64,000 bases of DNA, taken from contig NZ_BMFK01000001.1 of assembly GCF_014638355.1 (NCBI RefSeq), forward strand, positions 511,160-575,159, given 5' to 3'. The first letter of the stretch is position 1, and every line of letters starts with the position of its first letter. Under the pieces are notes generated by a model, which was given only the letters and a program-made list of their open reading frames with translations, made no database searches and was not told the DNA's origin. This stretch comes from Priestia taiwanensis (GTDB lineage Bacteria; Bacillota; Bacilli; Bacillales; Bacillaceae_G). Positions 61,450-64,000 of the stretch are shown piece after piece. A program made the translations under genes and the position numbers.

Positions 61450-64000
61450 ATGGCAGATAAGGCGAGAAACGTTGTCCTTAATTTCAAGATGGATGGGCAG
61501 GTGCAATATGCACAAACTTTAAAGCAAATAAATATGGTCATGAATACAGCCGCCAAAGAGTATAAGAATCACATTGCTGCAATGGGTAAGGATGCATCTA
61601 TGACAGATAAGCTTGCTGCAGAAAAGAAAAAGTTAGAAATACAGATGGAAGGTGCTGCAAAGCGTACTAAGATGCTTTCGGATGAATTTGAAGCTATGTC
61701 TAAAGATACAAATACGACTTCCGAACAGTTAAATAAAATGTATGGACAACTACTTGATGCACAAAACGCTGAAACGGCATTATCTAATGCAATGAAACGA
61801 GTTAATGATGGACTATCTGATCAAGCACTAGAGGCAAGAGAAGCCAAGGTTGAATTGAATAATCTACAGTCTGGAATCAAGTTACTTGAAGCAGAACAAA
61901 AGAGCCTTACAAGCTCATTCAAGTTACAAAAAGCTGAAATGGATGAAAACGCAGATGAAGCTGAACAGCTAGAATTAGCGCAAAAACAGTTGCAACAACA
62001 AATGCAATTGACTGGGCGTATTGTTGATAATTTAGAGAATCAACTTGAGCAATCAAAGCGCGCATATGGCGAGAACAGTGTGGAAGTAAGGCAATTGGAA
62101 GCTAAATTGAATGATGCGAAGAGTTCCGTTAAAAGTTTCGAGCGCTCTCTTGATAATCTTGGGAAAGAAGCTAAAGACACTGGAGATGATATGGAACAAT
62201 TAGGTAAAAAAATGGACCTAAACAACCTTATGGAAGCTGGTGAAATACTGCAAGGTATTAGTGATCAGTTAATTGAAATTGGCAAAATGGCTATGGAAGT
62301 TGCAAAAGACTTTGCTAAATCACAAAAGCACATGAAATTGTCCCTTGGATTGACTGAGAAAGAGGCAATTAAGTTAAGTAAAGTAGCGCAAGAAGTGTGG
62401 AAAAATGGATTTGGTACTGAGCTATCTGAAGCCACAGATGCTGTAGGTCAGTTGTATGGACTTCTTGGTGAAACACCTGATGCAGACTTACAAAAGCTAT
62501 CACAAGGAGTATTAAGGTTATCGGATGTATTTGGATTAGATGTAACGGAAGCCTTGACGGGGGCAGGTAGCTTAATAAGAAACTTTGGCATGGAAGGAGA
62601 AGAAGCACTTGACTACATCACATTTGCTCTACAGCGTACCACAGGTCAATTCCGTGTAGATTTTGCGGACGCATTAACGGAGCTTATGCCAACGTTCAAG
62701 GGTATGGGTGCAACAGCAGATGAAGCCTTTGAAATGATGATTGCAGCACAAGAGTCCGGAATGGAAAACTTCGATGCACTTTCATCCCTTACACAAGGAT
62801 TCACTGACAATATTTCAGTTGGTGGAGAAGACATACAGGATTTGTTTAAATCGTTGGGCGGTGATGCTAACAAGACCTTCAAAGAGTTTGAAAAAGGTGG
62901 AGCAACTGCATATGACGTGTTTGTTGCGACTGCTCAGCAACTTGGAGATATGAATGATAAAACGAAAAGAAATCAATTAGGTGCTGAAATATTTGGTGAT
63001 GTATGGAATGAAGCTGGAGGTGATGCAATTACAAGTTTAGGTTTCGTTAATGGAAAGATTGGTGAAACAAATGGAAAGTTGGATGAAATGGCAGAAAAGA
63101 ACCCGGTTGGAAGTCTTGATGCTTCATTAAGGGATTTAAAATCAAATTTTGAGCCAGTAGGAAAAACCATAACAGAAGGTATGATCCCTATTATTGATGG
63201 ACTTAGCAAGCTAACTGACTTATTTGGTAAGTTACCAGAATCAACGCAGATATTTGTTGGTGTATTAGGAGTAATGGCAGTTGCAGCGGCAATACTTATA
63301 CCGATTGTTGCGGCTCTCGTAGTTTCATTTGGAGCGTTAAATATTGCATTAGTTCCCTTTATAGCAATTGCAATGGGCGTTGCGGCTGCTATAACAGCAG
63401 TTATATTAGTAATAAAAAACTGGGGTGCAATAACTGACTGGCTTTCTGAAAAATGGGAAGAGTTTTCCACATGGTTCAGTGAATTGTGGGTTCAAATAGA
63501 ACAATTATGCAAAGATGCCTGGTCTTCTATTTCTTCATTTTTTAAAGAAGCAGCAGCTAAATTTATGGAATATTGGATACCTATTGCTGAGTTCTTTAGT
63601 CAATTGTGGTCGGATATTGTTACAACTGCAACCGATTGGTGGTCACAGTTAACTTTAGCATGGGAAGAAACATGGTCTACTATTATGACAGTATTAGACC
63701 CTATGATTTCGTTTTTAACTACGATACTAGAAGGTGCTTGGTTACTTATTACAGCGGGGGCGCAAATTGCGTGGTTAGCATTTAAGGAATACATTATTAA
63801 CCCTGTAGGTGATGCATTTAACTGGGTAAGCGGAAAGCTTGGTGAATTAGTTGGCTGGCTTTCTGGAAAATGGGGAGAGATAAAATCAGCAACATCTCAA
63901 GCGTGGTCTATGGTCAAAGAAAATATTATCAATCCAATTGGTGATGCGTACAATAGTGTGGTTGGAAAAATCGGTGATATGTACAATTCAGTTGTCGATA
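61450..64000 (+). CDS. Phage tail tape-measure protein (partial)
   Basis: ATG 61450 with GAGGTGAG; at least 850 aa, open to the right edge. N-terminal ~280 residues are coiled coil (LAAEKKKLEIQMEGAAKRTK; ARDAKVE-like heptads). Then comes a TP901-type core (EAIKLSKVAQEVWKNGF, LDYITFALQRTTGQFRVDF), a Gly/Ala/Val-rich hydrophobic segment near 63240-63420 (VFVGVLGVMAVAAAILI), and Trp-rich repeats (EKWEEFSTWFSELW; LVGWLSGKWGEIKSA). It sets tail length, and its hydrophobic part may contact the membrane at DNA injection. Confidence 0.92.
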   Translation, partial: MADKARNVVLNFKMDGQVQYAQTLKQINMVMNTAAKEYKNHIAAMGKDASMTDKLAAEKKKLEIQMEGAAKRTKMLSDEFEAMSKDTNTTSEQLNKMYGQLLDAQNAETALSNAMKRVNDGLSDQALEAREAKVELNNLQSGIKLLEAEQKSLTSSFKLQKAEMDENADEAEQLELAQKQLQQQMQLTGRIVDNLENQLEQSKRAYGENSVEVRQLEAKLNDAKSSVKSFERSLDNLGKEAKDTGDDMEQLGKKMDLNNLMEAGEILQGISDQLIEIGKMAMEVAKDFAKSQKHMKLSLGLTEKEAIKLSKVAQEVWKNGFGTELSEATDAVGQLYGLLGETPDADLQKLSQGVLRLSDVFGLDVTEALTGAGSLIRNFGMEGEEALDYITFALQRTTGQFRVDFADALTELMPTFKGMGATADEAFEMMIAAQESGMENFDALSSLTQGFTDNISVGGEDIQDLFKSLGGDANKTFKEFEKGGATAYDVFVATAQQLGDMNDKTKRNQLGAEIFGDVWNEAGGDAITSLGFVNGKIGETNGKLDEMAEKNPVGSLDASLRDLKSNFEPVGKTITEGMIPIIDGLSKLTDLFGKLPESTQIFVGVLGVMAVAAAILIPIVAALVVSFGALNIALVPFIAIAMGVAAAITAVILVIKNWGAITDWLSEKWEEFSTWFSELWVQIEQLCKDAWSSISSFFKEAAAKFMEYWIPIAEFFSQLWSDIVTTATDWWSQLTLAWEETWSTIMTVLDPMISFLTTILEGAWLLITAGAQIAWLAFKEYIINPVGDAFNWVSGKLGELVGWLSGKWGEIKSATSQAWSMVKENIINPIGDAYNSVVGKIGDMYNSVVD

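Larger units (their letters stand above)
34560..64000. mobile_element. HK97-type siphoviral prophage (right end beyond window)
   Basis: Contiguous integrase, ImmA/IrrE protease, divergent repressor/Cro switch, replication trio, ArpU, HNH, terminases, portal, protease, capsid, connectors, tail and tape-measure genes, in the standard siphovirus order. Lysis and tail-fibre genes and attR are not in the window. The left boundary is set at the repeats beside the integrase gene. Confidence 0.9.

Overview
The window reads as chromosome of a Bacillus cereus-group bacterium (AT-rich, strong GGAGG-type ribosome binding sites, many TTG/GTG starts). Pointers to that group are a collagen-like exosporium-type glycoprotein with a C1q/BclA-like head at the left edge, a second stand-alone BclA-like head protein, a chitin-active AA10 oxygenase, a rifampin phosphotransferase and many tiny membrane proteins. 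This is inferred from gene families, not from a database match.

Positions 1-34,500 are accessory chromosome. It starts with spore-surface and serine-hydrolase/M3-peptidase genes. Three paralogous 45-48 aa micro-proteins follow, two of them behind sigma-K-like promoters. They flank an orphan phage replication module (DnaD-like, G39P-like loader, DnaB-like helicase). Next come a nested set of membrane-protein paralogues (8.6-10.9 kb), acetyltransferases, an SDR, a CPBP protease, a second exosporium-type protein, DoxX and the AA10 oxygenase. From 18.4 to 34 kb the chromosome is decaying. A deletion fused a LysR gene to a cupin gene. A VOC-fold gene has an internal stop, a CPBP gene has a frameshift, a small membrane paralogue has an early stop, and a prophage remnant lies at 24.1-24.3 kb. 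Intact genes here include rph, RidA, GrpB, a DapA-family aldolase and several small secreted proteins. Two paralogous secreted-protein genes (31.2 and 33.2 kb) each carry the same ~430-bp 3' flank, which ends in integrase-adjacent TGACCACATTTT repeats.

Positions ~34,560-64,000 (right edge) are a siphovirus-type prophage cut off inside the tape-measure gene. Leftward lysogeny genes: integrase, ImmA/IrrE protease, a two-gene helicase operon, a five-TM protein ending in a phage-repressor HTH, an acidic/Ser-rich membrane protein, and two tandem repressors. A divergent switch with ACTTTGCAAAGT operators faces a Cro-like gene, an excisionase-like gene and a rightward early operon containing a second copy of the DnaD/G39P/DnaB module. 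Leftward secreted-protein morons (47.7-49.2 kb) share promoter and signal peptide with the chromosomal gene at 21.5 kb. Then come ArpU, a second tyrosine recombinase, HNH, terminases, HK97-type portal, protease and capsid, connectors, major tail protein, a G/GT frameshift pair and the tape measure.

The least explained biology is the lysogeny-side cargo. It combines a membrane-tethered repressor paralogue, an uncharacterised SF2 helicase operon, and a secreted-protein cassette that seems to have moved between chromosome and phage under one conserved promoter.
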